Below are positions 1 to 13,049 of a stretch of DNA of 64,000 bases, piece after piece. A program made the position numbers and the translations under genes. Origin of the DNA: Sclerodactyla briareus (lineage: Eukaryota > Echinodermata > Holothuroidea > Dendrochirotida > Sclerodactylidae); the NCBI GenBank assembly GCA_026419785.1, contig JAODTK010004254.1, positions 1 through 64,000 of the forward strand, written 5' to 3'. Position 1 is the stretch's first letter. Each line of letters starts with the position of its first letter. A model generated the notes under the pieces. The model ran no database searches, was not told where the DNA came from, and was given only the letters and a program-made list of their open reading frames with translations.

Positions 1-3000
1 AAACAACCGAATCACCTTAGTCAGCGAGGAAGAGAGATTTGAGCCAGAGAGTTGAACGTCATCACAACAGAGATCAAATTCAGAAGGCGGCGGACAGGGA
101 TGCTGGAGGGACAAAGGCGGCAAATCCAGCCTAAAATGAAACCAATCATGAAGGATATTAGTTGAGGACAATGGAGATGTGTAAATCAAGAGGTGATTAA
201 TTGTGTTTCAGTTAAAAAAAAGTAGATGAGGATGCTTAGCCATGAGGAGGTGGTGGACCTGGTTGAGATTGCGGTTTGAAGATCGCGTCTATTCGCGAAA
301 GAGAAGAAACGAGGAACCAGATGTCCGCTGAGGGCTGCAGGAGGGTCGTATGAGAAATGAAAAACCTGATAGGTAGTAAGAAGGGAGGTCAAAGGTAGGG
401 CAAGTGGAAAACCCCCGCACGACAAGGACACCAACAAAGACTAAATAGGAGAGCACGGACCTCGAGAGGGCACCCCGAAACACCGACCTAGGGTGACACT
501 TAGTCGCGAAAACTAGCAGAGGAGGGGTGATGGGATTTACGCAACTGAAAGGCAGCCTCCCCAGGCGCTCCCCCGGGGTTCGGGCATATGCACATCTGAC
601 GGCAGGCCGCCAGCGCACCGACTGCACCTGATCTCTGCCCAACGAACAAAGACCATGGTATCAAGCGAAAACCGGGGTAAAAACACAGGACCTTTCCAGG
701 TCGACATAGTGTTAATTGCTATATGTCTTGTCATGTAAGTCCATGCATGAACCCTGAGTAAGGAACACTCTCATATGCGCGCCAAATGATGCCCAGGCTT
801 GCTGAGTCCCTTGTGACTCAGGGGTTGAATGTCCCTCTGTTGCTTGCCATAGTATGTGGCCTAATATCTGAGTCTGCTAGTGCTTTCAGATTCCATTATG
901 GCGTGTCACAAAACTGTGCTCCTTGTGAATTGTTGCAGCTTTCCAGGTTAAGGCACGCGCCAGTTAGCAACAGTACCTGTGGTGAGCACGGACAATGAGC
1001 AGCCCTAACCTTTTCAGCTGAAATTGCTTGGTATTCCTGCAGTGAATCACACCCAGCAATACACGGATGCAATCTACTGAAATTCAAGTATTGGGACATT
1101 TAGATTTACAAGAGAAAATGGTTGCTTATAATTACACACTATTAATGGCCTTATGGCCATATAAACTTGTATACGAACTTTAGTCGATACGTAAAAATAA
1201 AAACACAATCTGCTGTTGCATCATGAAAACAGATCGTGTGTAATACAGAAATGCAAAACATGTATCCTCTAGAAGCATGTGGAAACAAACTAGGGTGGTG
1301 ATCAAATAAAAACAAACAAGATTGTTCACAGGAGATGAGAGATGAAATTTAGTTATTCACCTTGTGACATCACAACAAGGAATGGTAGTGTTAAGTAAAA
1401 TAACTGGACAGGCAACAGATACAAGCCCATGTTCATCTTCTCACCTTGCTACTCTAAACAGGAATCTTTAACATATGCATCCTTCTTCAAAGGAACAGTA
1501 TTTCTTCAAATTTACAAGCAGAGAACCCATCAGGAGTTGAAGCGGACTATGATTAGAAGAATCAGCCTCTCAAGAAGACCAGGCTGAGGGAAAACAGATG
1601 TTGCAGCTCCGATATGTTATTGACCATCCGCAGTACACTGGTCACATTGAAGCTGGAATAAGCGAATTATTTGGCCACCAGTGCCTGATTATTTTTTTCC
1701 CGCTCCCTTCTATTTATATTTCTTTATCCTTTACTCCCTTCCCTCCCCCTTGTCACTCTCTTCTTGGTGCATTCCCCTGGTCACTTATGACACCCGGGGA
1801 ATATCAGCGTGTTTGGGTAGATTTGAATATTATAGTCATCAAACAGAATAGTACTAGTAATAAAAAGTTAGGAGTGATTTAGTGGTGAAATCTGTCATGG
1901 TGGGAAGGGGGGTCCTGCCCAGCCGAATTATTGGTACTTTATTGGAGGAATAAAAATAATAAAAATGTCAAGGGGTGATCAAAGGGGGGAAAGCACTCCC
2001 CAATATGTGGTTGGGGGGGACGGCAAGCATTTTGAACCCCCCATTTATTTGAGCTTCCGGATACTATTTCGTGACACTGTATCCGGCATACCAGCAGTTA
2101 GTAGTAGTAGTCAGTAGTACACTGTGTTCAAACAATACTTAATGACCTAAATGCTCAAAGTGGTGAATTCTGTGCTCCATTTTGGAAATTTTTGTCTGTG
2201 CTATGTAGACCGCGTATTATTTTGTGTGCCAGTAGTGTTGAAGAAATTAATGATTGGCCTTGTGCAGACATATCATGGTCCTTAACAAAAAATGCCATGA
2301 AATTTACTCTGGGGTTCTTAATTATCAATGAAAGAGGTTTTCTCATTTCCAGGGGAACGCCACCACGAGGCAAGTCCAAATATTGCCCGAACTTTCGATG
2401 GAATGTGGAATGCCCAAAGTGCAAAACATTAGTTTTTGGAGAGGAGGATGGTTGGAGGCGATGGGGGAGGTAAGTCTACCACCTGGCAGGCCCTGTGAAA
2501 TTTTTTGGCAATAATCTGGTGTATTTGTAAATTTAAAACAGAGTAATCAGCAATTAATTATGGGTGTACCACTTGTTGGAAGTTGGGGGTCAAGGGCAAT
2601 ACAAGGGGGCAAGTACACGGTGCAAGTGGGAACCCCTTGAAAAGAGCAGTCAAAGTTTCGGCCAAGGAACGCTACAAATTGGTGTGAAGACATGATTCAA
2701 AAGTTAGTGGTGAAGATAAGTTTATTATCCTAAGAGTCAGGCAGACTGTTCAATTGGATGTCCAATCAAGTGTTACATTTTGGCGCCAGTTGTGAGTTTA
2801 CTTATGTTTTATAACTCCCCCCCCCCCCCCCCCCCCCCCCTCATGTGGCCACTATGTGGCCCCAAATGGAAGTGTCCCTCCATGGACTGGTGGTCCGCAA
2901 AGAAGATGAAATGGGGCCGTAATTTGGTACAAAACTCCGGGCCTATCTAAGTGATAAGTTAGAGAGGGGTCAGGTTGTAATGTGTTGGTCGAATGTTATC

Positions 3001-5880
3001 CTGAAAAGTCTCACACGAACGTAGTGGTTGGTGCCATTGCCCATTCCAGCGCTCCTTTCATGGACCGTAACCTCTCTGCATCGTATTTTAAAATGTCACA
3101 GCAACCCAAGCCAAAACTTGAAATGATCCCTAAACGATAAGTTTTGGAAGAACCTTTCCTAAAATAAAAAATTTGTTATAGTGCGTAATTTCAGGAATGC
3201 TGCTTACGGTCTCATAAGGCACGGGAAGTATGTCTGCAATCTAGGGGGTCTGTCAAACGGAAAATTTCCTTCATAGGCTAACGCCAACTTGGTGGCGCTA
3301 CGCTTAGATTCGGATCCATCTTGTTCCGTCGTCCATCCCAAAATCGCCACGCAAAATTGCCGCCCTGAAGTCATGTAAATATATATGTAAAAACTATCCT
3401 ATATTATAACCGCAGGTACTGCATGGTACAAGCAATTATTTTGGTCTGTTGGCAGATTTATGGAATTTTGATCCTTCCATTTGAATTGCATATACATGTA
3501 TTCATCAGGAAAAATTTTGTTGGGTGCTCACAAAAAGCAAGGTGTAATTTTGCATAATGTATAAATATGACAGTCACTCTCTATAAGGGTTGGATGTTGG
3601 TTATCAGTGAAGGAAGCTGTTATATCTTATTAATAGTGTTTAGTAACGTGACAAGGTTAGGCTAATTGTGAACATGCTAAAAATGTCGCTTCTTCCAAAA
3701 AGCGTTTTATAATGTCCATTTTGAATGTTGAAATGATGTACCATGAAAATGTGTTTTAGAATAATGTGGTCTTGAGCTTCTTGCACCCATTGTACTCTTG
3801 TTTCCTCCTATTATAAACTTCAGACATACATACATATTTGAATATTTATCGCTTCTGGTAACCACAGTAAGAGAAAAATGATGACAGTTAAGTACAAGCA
3901 GTATGGAATAGGGAGAAGCAATAGCCAATCTGAAAAGGATACACCTTAACATGGAGACCATCAAAACAACAATACAAAACACAGCCATTAGGGGGCCCCC
4001 AAGTGGGGGTTTTTTTCCATAGTCAAAACCATGCTAAATTCAATTATGCCATATTTTCATGGCCGCGTTTCTTCCAAATGTTAATGGAAACGATAGTCGC
4101 ACTTACACTAAGGATACTTAGCAATAGCCCGGCTCTTGCGGTTATTAAACAAGTACCTTCAAAGCCTGGGATAACGCTCTTGTGGACATCTAAACTTCCA
4201 ATATGAATCGAGGGTTTCACAAGAATGTCTGTCGTGTCTTTCTGGTCTGGTACTATGCAAACCCAACTAGGGGTTATCTTGCCTAGGGCGCCAGCACACA
4301 ACAGGCACAAGCTATTGAAGAGTAGAGTGAATGTTTTTGGGGGTTCTTTTTCATGTAAAGAATTTATACTCACCAAAATGACACGCTGAAGACGGCGGTA
4401 TTAACAATAACATTTCGATAGAAGTGTCCAATGTATCAACTCATATTAGTGGTGGCATAAACATTGAACTTTGGTCGTAACAAGTGTTTATGAAAGCATT
4501 CGATGGACTGGATATCTAGCCATGAAACGCCTTCATAGTGCTCGATCACAAACCAATAGGTCAGGTTTTCTATGCTGAACACATGTGAAGTCAGCTGAAC
4601 TATCTAGCATCTCACTGTTATAAATTTGATCACTGAATATAACAGCATTGTATCATACATACATACATACAGACATATTCAGACGTTCATACATACATAC
4701 ATACATAATTAAAAATGTCAGTTTAGGGTTCTGTTTTCGACCTATTAGAAAGAAGACTGTCTGGGGGAGGCTGAACATTCCAGAAGAGATGATAAAGCAG
4801 ACAAAAAAAGTTTCGTGGGAACAAATTGAACTGAAGAAACAAGGAAACGGAGATTGAGAGGGTATTTTCAAACCACGCATGGAGCAGGCAGCACGATGAA
4901 CAGAGATGGGACTCGCAGGCCACGTCTGAGGGTTATACAAGCGCAAATCATAGATGTCGTAGTTATATAGCTGCTGGCCAATTATGATTTAGAGGTAAGG
5001 ATCGTTAAATGATTAAGAAGCTTTTTTTTGTATCCCTAACATCTAACATGCCATACCAAACTACCCCAAAAATCTCTCCTCTTGCTGCTAGAATCTTAAA
5101 ATTATGGTAAATCCTGACAACGGCGCCATCACCACACAAACATTGCCGACTAAAACCCAACATGGGGAACACTCTTCTGAGTCAACAGCCGCAGGAAACT
5201 AGAGCATGATGTGTGTGTTGACATACAAATCATCTTCCCTCTGATTGCTCACCTGGACTGATGACAGAATTAGTTAAACAGTATTTGCTGCCTGCTAGGG
5301 AGTAATGAGGGAAAATGGAGGTAAAAATAGGTCAGTCTCAAAATCCCTCAAGCACAAGGGTCCATAATGTGTGGTCTTATCCAGGTGAAATCCGTGTGGG
5401 GCTTCCTTCTCAGTCATTTCTTACAACAGACCATGCAATTTTGTGCCGCACTGATTTTTGGGTGAATTTTACTTTGTAAACATGATTCAACCGCCCCTCC
5501 CCCATGTAAACTTTACTCAACCCCATCCTAATGGATGGAGCTCATACTTGAATTCATTTGTTCTCCATTGATTTGGGTTAGATTCTTAGGTCAAGAGTTG
5601 AAAACCCTTTGTAAATCCTTGATCTGATCTAGTTTATGGGTGTGGTTTCTGTACTGTATTGTTGGAACTCTATTGTTTGTCAGATGGTGTCATTTTTCAG
5701 TGAAATGTGTCATATGTTTGCCCATATAGCAGTTACAATTTCCCATTTGTCCTTGTGTCGGCACATTGGTTACGGGAATGATTCAAAGATCCTGGGCTGT
5801 TTAGTTCTCCTTTTTATGTTAGCATAAGTTTATGTGTGCATAGGGACTACATTTCTAGTGGTGGACCACAAACAGACAGG
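1..5880. other. left end without convincing gene
   Basis: Open frames of up to 117 codons at 186-734 and 4044-4376 (minus) are unrecognised and lack splice or family support. A C run of about 24 bases is at 2817-2840, and a (CATA)n tract at 4655-4706. Confidence 0.4.
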
Positions 5881-5884
5881 TAAT

Positions 5885-6300
5885 TATATCCCCACTTCGG
5901 GGATATTATGGTTTTGGGCTTCGCCCGTCTCCACCGCCGCCCGCGTCGCGTCGCCGCCGCAATTTCTTGTTAGCGCAATAACTCTCTGCAACAACACTTT
6001 TTGTTCCGTTTGACCGAAACTTTGGCACACATGTCTGCTTATTGAAATCTCGGATGACAGTTTCGAAAGTGGGCGTCGCCACATTAACGGGATCCGCTAA
6101 TTTGCATAATTTCCACGATTGGAAGATTTTCACGTTAGCGCAATAACTCTTTCACGCTTATCCGATTGATCTGAAAACTTGGTACAATTGTCCGCCCTAG
6201 TGAAAATCTCGGATGAGTTCGAAGTGGGCATCGCTGCAATGCTGGGGCCGCGAATTTGCAATAATTTTAAGCGAAATTTCCAAGTTAGTCGGAATTTGAA
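5885..6300 (+). repeat. TATATCCCC-headed dispersed repeat, copy 1
   Basis: Starts TATATCCCCACTTCGGGGAT (a small hairpin), then ATTATGGTTTTGGGC, a GCC-rich tract and GTTAGCGCAATAACTCT. A second internal unit begins at 6133 (TTAGCGCAATAACTCTTTCA), about 165 bp on. The sequence to ~6620 has further diverged units with TTTGAACGAAACT. Confidence 0.75.
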
Positions 6301-6619
6301 CGAACTGGTGGGTAGGGACTATAGGTGATCCGAAAAATGTGGAAGTCATTCAAAGGTCCTCAAGGTCAAATTGTGAATTTAATGGATTTTCCAAACTTCT
6401 GGAGATTTGAACGAAACTTATTGCTAACGACTATATTTGAATCCGCAAAAATGGGAGGTTCATTTTTTTCAGGTCATCGGCGGTCAACTTGGCCAAAATT
6501 TATTATGATGCGATTTTCCAAACTTTGTCAGATTTGAACGAAACTGGTGGATGGGGGCTACATTTGTTCCTCACAATTTAGAAGTCCATTTCTAATCCAT
6601 CATGTGTCAAATTCGCAAA

Positions 6620-8965
6620 TTCATCTGCCTATTAACACCCATGGATACGCAACACAACTTTGTGGATGAAGTTTATCTTGGGTTTCTGACCAAAAGGGGT
6701 CTTTATGGGGTGTAGATAACTTCTTCTTCCAATGATTGCTCAAAAGTGGGTATACACGTGGGCGGATTAACCCTCCTACACATGTCTATTTCAGTTTGTG
6801 ATTAGTGGCTGGTTAGGTGGTACGTAATGACTATTCCACCAGTAATAATCATGTTCAGAGGGCCAATCATTCTTCCAATAACAATGTGGTCAAATCACTC
6901 CTTTATTGCCAATCCAACTGGTCTTTTTTATCCTTCAGTCATCAGATTGCAGAAAACAATAAAGTACAGGCCTTTATGAAGTTCTGAAGAATTCAGAGTT
7001 TTAGCTTTCAAATATTACAGTGATTTGCTACCGAGGGAATTGTCCTAATATAATTTGTACATGTCACTATTAGTGAAAATCAATGTTGGTTAATCTTATA
7101 TCATCCATGGGTACCCTCTATGCCAGTTTTGTCTGGCCCAAGAGTGCTTGAACACAGAATACCCAGGCTGCCAGAAAATTAGCAGGCTCATTATGAACGA
7201 CCTTCACCCTCCACACAAGAATCTATTGATGTATCTAGATATAGAGATTAAGTAATAGAGTTATATACATGCAGTAGTATACATATTGTAGACAACGCAT
7301 GGCTTTGCAGATATTTACCACAAATGTGTTTTAGCTGACCCTTAAGAAGGTTATGAAGGCTCATCTGGCCCCTGGAGTGAACAGGTTGCCCATGTGGTTT
7401 TCACTAGGCGTGGACACGTGGACTGCCAGTAAACAGTGCTCTCTTCCATATTTTGTTTTGAACGTTTATGTCATGTAAACGTGGTGCATGTCTGCTGTTT
7501 TGTGATCAATGTGAACCGTTGCTTGTAGACTACACAATATTCCTGGCTAATCTGTTGGATATCTGTGCAGGGATTTCTTTTTGTGCAGGATTATGATGCG
7601 ATGTGCTAGTATCATGTACACCCTCAGTCAACACTGTATGGTATGTCTGTATGCCCTTCCTCATACTAAGTGTACATTGTACTATTGTGTACGTGTTTTC
7701 ATCTTCATAAGTTCAGATTAGTTGCTGGTAGTTATATGTTTTTTTGTGTATATGTTTGCCATTCCTTGTAATATACTGTAAGCTTTGAATGACACATATA
7801 AATTGTAATATTGTTAATTCAGTAACTTAAAAAAAAAAAAAATGATGAAACTTTGATAGTAATATGAATACAATGGAGATTGATGTTTATCTTGTCACCA
7901 AAAAACTAAAGGGGTTCCCTTATATGAGTCCTTCTGTACATGAACCATTATAACACAGTGCAGTACTAGATCTAGGAAGCGCAAAAAGGTGAGGAACAAG
8001 AAAAATGTTAAGTATACACTCAGGGCATAGAGTTAGCATAGAGTTAGTATTGCAGTGGTGTTTGTTCAAACAGGTTGAGGGAGCAGGTTTTTTATTTTTT
8101 TATTAGGCCTATTTATCCAATACATTGGGCCTAATATTGATCAGGGTGAATCTGTAAGTTCCAGGTGCGGATTAACGGCATGACTCCATAAATGCCTGAT
8201 TCATGTGAGCACGAACGTGATGGAGATGGTTTTTTCTTGGTGTTATAATTTTATTCCCAAATATAATGAACGCACTGTCGTAGGCAGTATGATGTACCAC
8301 TTTATAATGCAGCGATGAAGCCCCTACCAAAAATGGATTTTATGATGATCTTCCTTGTGACGGTAAAGTCTTTATATATCCTGAACTGCTGTATTTCTTA
8401 CAACTTTATTATGCAGTTCCATTTGACTTCTTCTCTTACTTTATTTATCAAGTAAAAGATTGATTTTTACATTCATCCTCGCTCTGCACTTAGTATGGAC
8501 TCCTACCTTAATTGCAGAAAATACTCCGTATATAATACTATAGGCCCAATAAAGGCTTCATCCAATCACCTCTATTCAGTATAGTTAGTCCTAAACTCAC
8601 CAGAAGTTCCTGTACTGCTCACACCATGACCACTCAGTAAAATTAACCAAACAACAATTCGTGGTCTGATCTACGTATCCCATCCTCATATCACTGGCCT
8701 TGAATATAGGGTATCACTTGAAAAAGCAGATGCAACCAGACACATGAAACTGTCAGCTTTTTGACAGAAAAAGCAATGTCTCAATTCATGGATATGCTGA
8801 TATATTAGTGCCGTGGCCTAACGTTATCCGCTACATACTGGAAGGCTCATCCTACGCTTTTTGGCAATTGGTTTACTCCCGTTTTTTTTTTAGCAAATTG
8901 TTTGCCCAGGTACAAAATATTCATGGAATTATTTCACATTCACCAACTGTGGAAGAAAATGTACA
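6620..8965. other. stretch without recognisable gene
   Basis: AT-rich, with an A run at 7829-7841; nothing with coding or array character seen. Confidence 0.5.
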
Positions 8966-8969
8966 TGAG

Positions 8970-10145
8970 CCTCTCTGCTGGTCTGCTACACTATACCGGT
9001 ATGTCAGAGCGACTTTGCCTATTGCTTTCCTATGACTTTGTACAGGGCTCAGCTCTACTGTAATGTCTGCTTACACTATGTCAAAAGAGAGTCCTATTGA
9101 CTTGTACAGGTTCAGCTCTCTGGAATTCGCTACACTATGTCAAAATATACGTCCTTTACTTTTGTACAGGGTTATCTCTCTGACAAGTCTTCTACCCTAT
9201 TTCAAAAGATACTTCCTTGACTTTGTACAGGGTTCCGCTCTCCTCTGAAAGTCTCTACCTATGTTAAAAGATACTGTCCTATTGACTTTGTAACAGGGTT
9301 CAGCTCTCTGGAATGCTGCTCACTATGTCAAAAGATACTGTCCTAATTGAATGGTACCGGGTTCAGCTCTCTGAAAGGTCTGCTACACTATGTCACAAAG
9401 ATACTGTCCTATCGACTTTGTACATGGTTTAGCTCTCTGAATCTGCTACACTATGTTACAGAACTGTCCTATTAATTTGTAACCGGGTTTTCAGCTCTCT
9501 GGAGTCTGCTACACTAGTCAAAGACATGTCCCTAGTGACTTTGGTACAGGTTCAGCTCTCTGCAAGTCTGCTACCTATGTCAAAAGATACGGTCCTATTG
9601 ACTTTGTAGCATGTTTCAGCTCTCTGCAAAGTCCCCTACTACACTATGTCAAAAGATACTGTCGCTATTGATTTGGGTACAGGTTTCATCTCTCTGAAGT
9701 CTCTACACTTATGTCACAAGATCCTGTCCTCTTGACTTTGTAGGTTTCAGCTCTCTCTGAAAAGTCTGCTCAAACTTGTCAAAAATACTTGTCCTATTAC
9801 TTTGTACAGGGTTCGCTCCTCTGGAAAGGCTGCTACCACTTGTCAAAGATACTGTCCATATTGACTTGTACAGGGTTAGCTCTCTCTGGATGTCTGCTAC
9901 ACTATGTCAAAAGATACTGTCCTATTGACGTTGTACAGGGTTCAGCTCTCTGAAAAGTCTTCTACCTATGTCAAAAGATACGTCCTAGTGACTTTGTACA
10001 GGGTTCGGCTCTCTGGAAAGTCTGCTACAACTATGTTAAGAAGATCTGTCCTATTGACTTTGTACATGGTTCAGCTCTCTGGAAAGTCTGTCTACCACTA
10101 TGTCAAAAGATACTGTCATTGACTGTTACAGGCTTCAGCTCGTTC
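8970..10145. repeat. ~64-bp tandem array
   Basis: About 18 units with CTGCTACACTATGTCAAAAG, ATACTGTCCTATTGACTTTG and TACAGGGTTCAGCTCTCTG, heavily peppered with indels. Short open frames in it are repeat products. Confidence 0.95.
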
Positions 10146-10255
10146 CACTAGTAGATGATATTTTGCCTATTACACAATTGTAAATTCTCCAAGTAACAGT
10201 CCAGTAACAGTCATAAAAGATTAACATTAAATAATTCTGGACTCATATTTTTTGT

Positions 10256-10480
10256 TTACAAAAGCGACGTTGCATCCGGCAACCTGTGGACTTCATCAGC
10301 ACTGATTGGTCCTGTGATAAGCAGCCAGGAATCTCCTTCAGGACTCTGTGTGCGATGAGATGAACCGGGGTCCACACTTTCTTGTTCAATGACAGCTGCT
10401 CGACCCTTTCCCAGACGCTTCACGCACTCGATTGGCGTAGTTATGCGTTCTAGGGAATTATTCCCTGACTGATGATTTCT
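10256..10480 (-). CDS. unrecognised open frame, possibly a retroelement tail
   Basis: Seventy-five codons without a start codon at their head: GNNSLERITTPIECVKRLGK, GRAAVIEQESVDPGSSHRTQ, SPEGDSWLLITGPISADEV and a stop TAA at 10256-10258. The end of the frame overlaps a hammerhead-like motif (10266-10299). It could be the decayed 3' end of a Penelope-like or related retroelement, or an exon of an unknown gene. No domain recognised. Confidence 0.3.
   Translation of the reverse strand, partial: RNHQSGNNSLERITTPIECVKRLGKGRAAVIEQESVDPGSSHRTQSPEGDSWLLITGPISADEVHRLPDATSLL
10266..10299 (-). ncRNA. hammerhead-ribozyme-like motif, degenerate
   Basis: Minus strand: CTGATGA, then AGTCC ... CGGAT able to form part of stem II, then GCAAC and GTC. 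The hammerhead core needs CTGATGA and GAAA; here GAAA is GCAA, so cleavage is unlikely. Penelope-like elements of many invertebrates carry hammerheads with CTGATGA-GTCC...GGAC-GAAAC. Confidence 0.35.
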
Positions 10481-10969
10481 TCATGGGAGATGGAAGAGCA
10501 CTCAGCATCACAATATATAATTATCATGGACAGTTCCATACGGGCTGGATAATCAGGATCTAGCTATATTACCAGGTAAATGCAAAGGATAAGTGTAGCA
10601 CACCAGCATAAAAAAACTATGAACCACACACAGTTGTGTGTGTCATTGGAAATCTCTCATCAGGATATGATATTGAAGTGACGTTTACAGGGGAGTTCCC
10701 TTTCTTAGCTATGAGCTGTTTCTTCTGTGATCAATGTGATGGCCTTATGACGAGTACTTGCAGGGGAGAGAGATGGCAGAAAGTTACTCAGCTGTGAACC
10801 TTTATGGAGAGTGAAACACCACCCTCTTACTATTGTTATGGAAACCATAGAAATTTAATCGAGATTATCCGACCCTGATGTGATATCAAGCCAATCTCCT
10901 GCCTCATTGTTCAGCTATGACAAATAAAGAGAGTGGTTCTGTGAGCTTCAAGACCTACTTTGTTACACT

Positions 10970-11700
10970 CATTGATCTCACCACAGCCATATGGCTGGGC
11001 GTGAGCTAGTGTAAGCGTGCACCTCTATCGGTTCTGTCGGTCAACAATTGATTCAAATTGTACTCCTCCTTGCAGTGTTTGATCATGATGAAACTTGGTC
11101 ACAAGATCACTGAGTGAAGGGATTGGGGGTTTTCAGGAACTTGAGGTCAAAGGTCATTAGGGGTCAATTTCGGCATTTGCGAAAAACTGCGAAAATGATT
11201 CCCTCCTACAGTTCAAATTAGATGTTCATGAAACGTGGTCAGTATTATCGGTGAACCAATGGACATAGGGGTGTTCAGGAATTTGAGGTCAAAGGTCATC
11301 TTGGGGTTCATTTTGGCACAAAAAGGTACTTTTGGGGTCCAAACATCAAACGCTTCCCCAACAAATTGAATTTGATGATTATGATAGTTGGTCATTATCA
11401 TCACGATGGTAATATCATCATTGACCAATGGTACATACAGGGTGTCAATTGACGTCAAGACGTCATCAGGGGTCAATTCGGCCCATTTTGCAAAAGAAAA
11501 AAAAAACTGCCAAAACGCCTCTGCTCCTACAAGTTCAAATCGATGTCATGAAAATTGGTAAGTAAGGTTTTGTGTATCCAGTGACCAATGGTACATTGGT
11601 GGTGTTCAGTAATTTGAGTCTTTTGCCAAAAAGGCCTTTTGCAACGGATCCATCCATTTTCACCCAGGGTGATGAGACAATTTTTCTTCCTTACATAAAT
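10970..11700 (+). repeat. palindrome-headed dispersed repeat
   Basis: Starts with CACAGCCATATGGCTGGGCG within a larger imperfect palindrome (CTCACC...GTGAG), then three to four ~165-190-bp units with TCATGA(A)ACTTGGTCA, TTCAGGAATTTGAGGTCAAA and GGTCAT. The same palindrome stands alone at 14886-14915. Confidence 0.75.
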
Positions 11701-12629
11701 ATAACAAAAGTGGGGACCAAAGAGCAGTCTATAAGTTTTTTTTCGTAACTATTATATTTCAAGAGAGTTGACAGTGTCATACAAAATAAGTTCTGATTCA
11801 CATTGGAATGACCACTCAAAACACACATTTACTGTAATAGCACACAATATATTGCAGGGTGAGCTACGTGGCCACTGTGTTAATGGTTGAATTCTTCATA
11901 TGTATGACATTCATGAACCTCATGAACTCACTGCCTCATTGCAACTTGGGAAAATAACTTCACTGTCTTCACTGCAAAAAAACGGTCAGTATAGGGAGGG
12001 GGGATGCTACATGCAGGATGATCCTATCAAATATCCTCTGTGGGTTCATAAACCTGCAGGCCAGTTTACTCGCAGCCTCCATTACCCTGAACCACTTGGG
12101 GGGGCAGGAGATGGGTCCGCCAACAACTTAACTTAAGAATTTTTATTCTTGATGAAAGATGAAAACTATGGCAGTATGCCAGATGGGGATGTATGCACGT
12201 ATGTATGTGACACCCAGTTTGATGTTGTGAACTTGTTAATCGACCCATCTGAATGAAATTAGACCATACTTGGTATGTGTCCCCATAATGAATACATGAC
12301 CATGGGATTTGGGGCCAGATCTAAGTTCAATCTGGAAAGCTTGGTAAACACGATAGGGACAAGTCCCAGCAGGGTTGGTCGATCAAGTTGAAATTGGAGT
12401 ATACCCTTCAAGCGGATTACAGGAACACTATGTTTGGATCGGGGGTCCTTTCTAGCAAAAAATGGAAATTTTGTGGAAAATCTATATTTTGGCTTTATTT
12501 AGTCGGTTAAACCCCATCTAAGGAAGCTCTTATTGGTATGTGGGTTCACCATATGGAGTACATGAATTTTGAGGGGTGTCAGGGGCGAGGTGTTATGGAA
12601 CGCCTGCTCAACATAACAAAAACCGACAT

Positions 12630-13045
12630 TCTACAATGGATTCGAAACGGGCCTTGCCACATAATCCGCCAGGTTGCAAAACACGAGCGAGTGCATACAA
12701 CACCATTTTGCTTAGACTGCACTGGCTACCCATCGACAAGAGGATTCATTTCAATTATTGTGCGTGTTTTTTATCAATGTCTCCATGGGTTCAGCGCCAC
12801 AATACTTATCATCCGTGTCATTATCCAAACTCCAACTCATCTGACCTCCAATCCTCTGCAGATACTACTCGCCTATTGGAACGCAATACCACTAGAATTC
12901 CTTAATCGGGGAGCGCCCCATTCTTTACGGTTGGTAGCAATTTCCACCATTCTGGAATTTATCCGATCTACATCGAGAGCTGAAACGATGAACACGTGTG
13001 AGAAAACAGTCATGAGACGTTTTTGATTCCTGACTAATAATAGTC
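12630..13045 (+). mobile_element. LINE reverse transcriptase C-terminal fragment (CR1/L2 type)
   Basis: Plus strand, in shifting frames: LRLHWLPIDKRIHFNY (12711-12758), then YQCLHGFSA, and near the end ERNTTRIP and a WN-type segment at 12952-12965. LHWLPxxxRIxFK is the signature at the thumb/C-terminal end of CR1/L2-type non-LTR reverse transcriptases, followed by CLHG, a Leu-Arg-Ser region and GxRxFxxxxPxxWNxLP. Several stops and frame changes show decay. No poly(A) or 3' microsatellite is evident. Confidence 0.8.
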
Positions 13046-13049
13046 TACC

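Noticed and set aside
186..734. overlapping minus frames, one with SDVHMPEPRG resembling a LINE GDVHPNPGP leader
   Set aside because: The motif needs several changes and no finger or endonuclease follows.
12538..13026. 162-codon plus frame
   Set aside because: Mostly the wrong frame of the LINE reverse transcriptase fragment.
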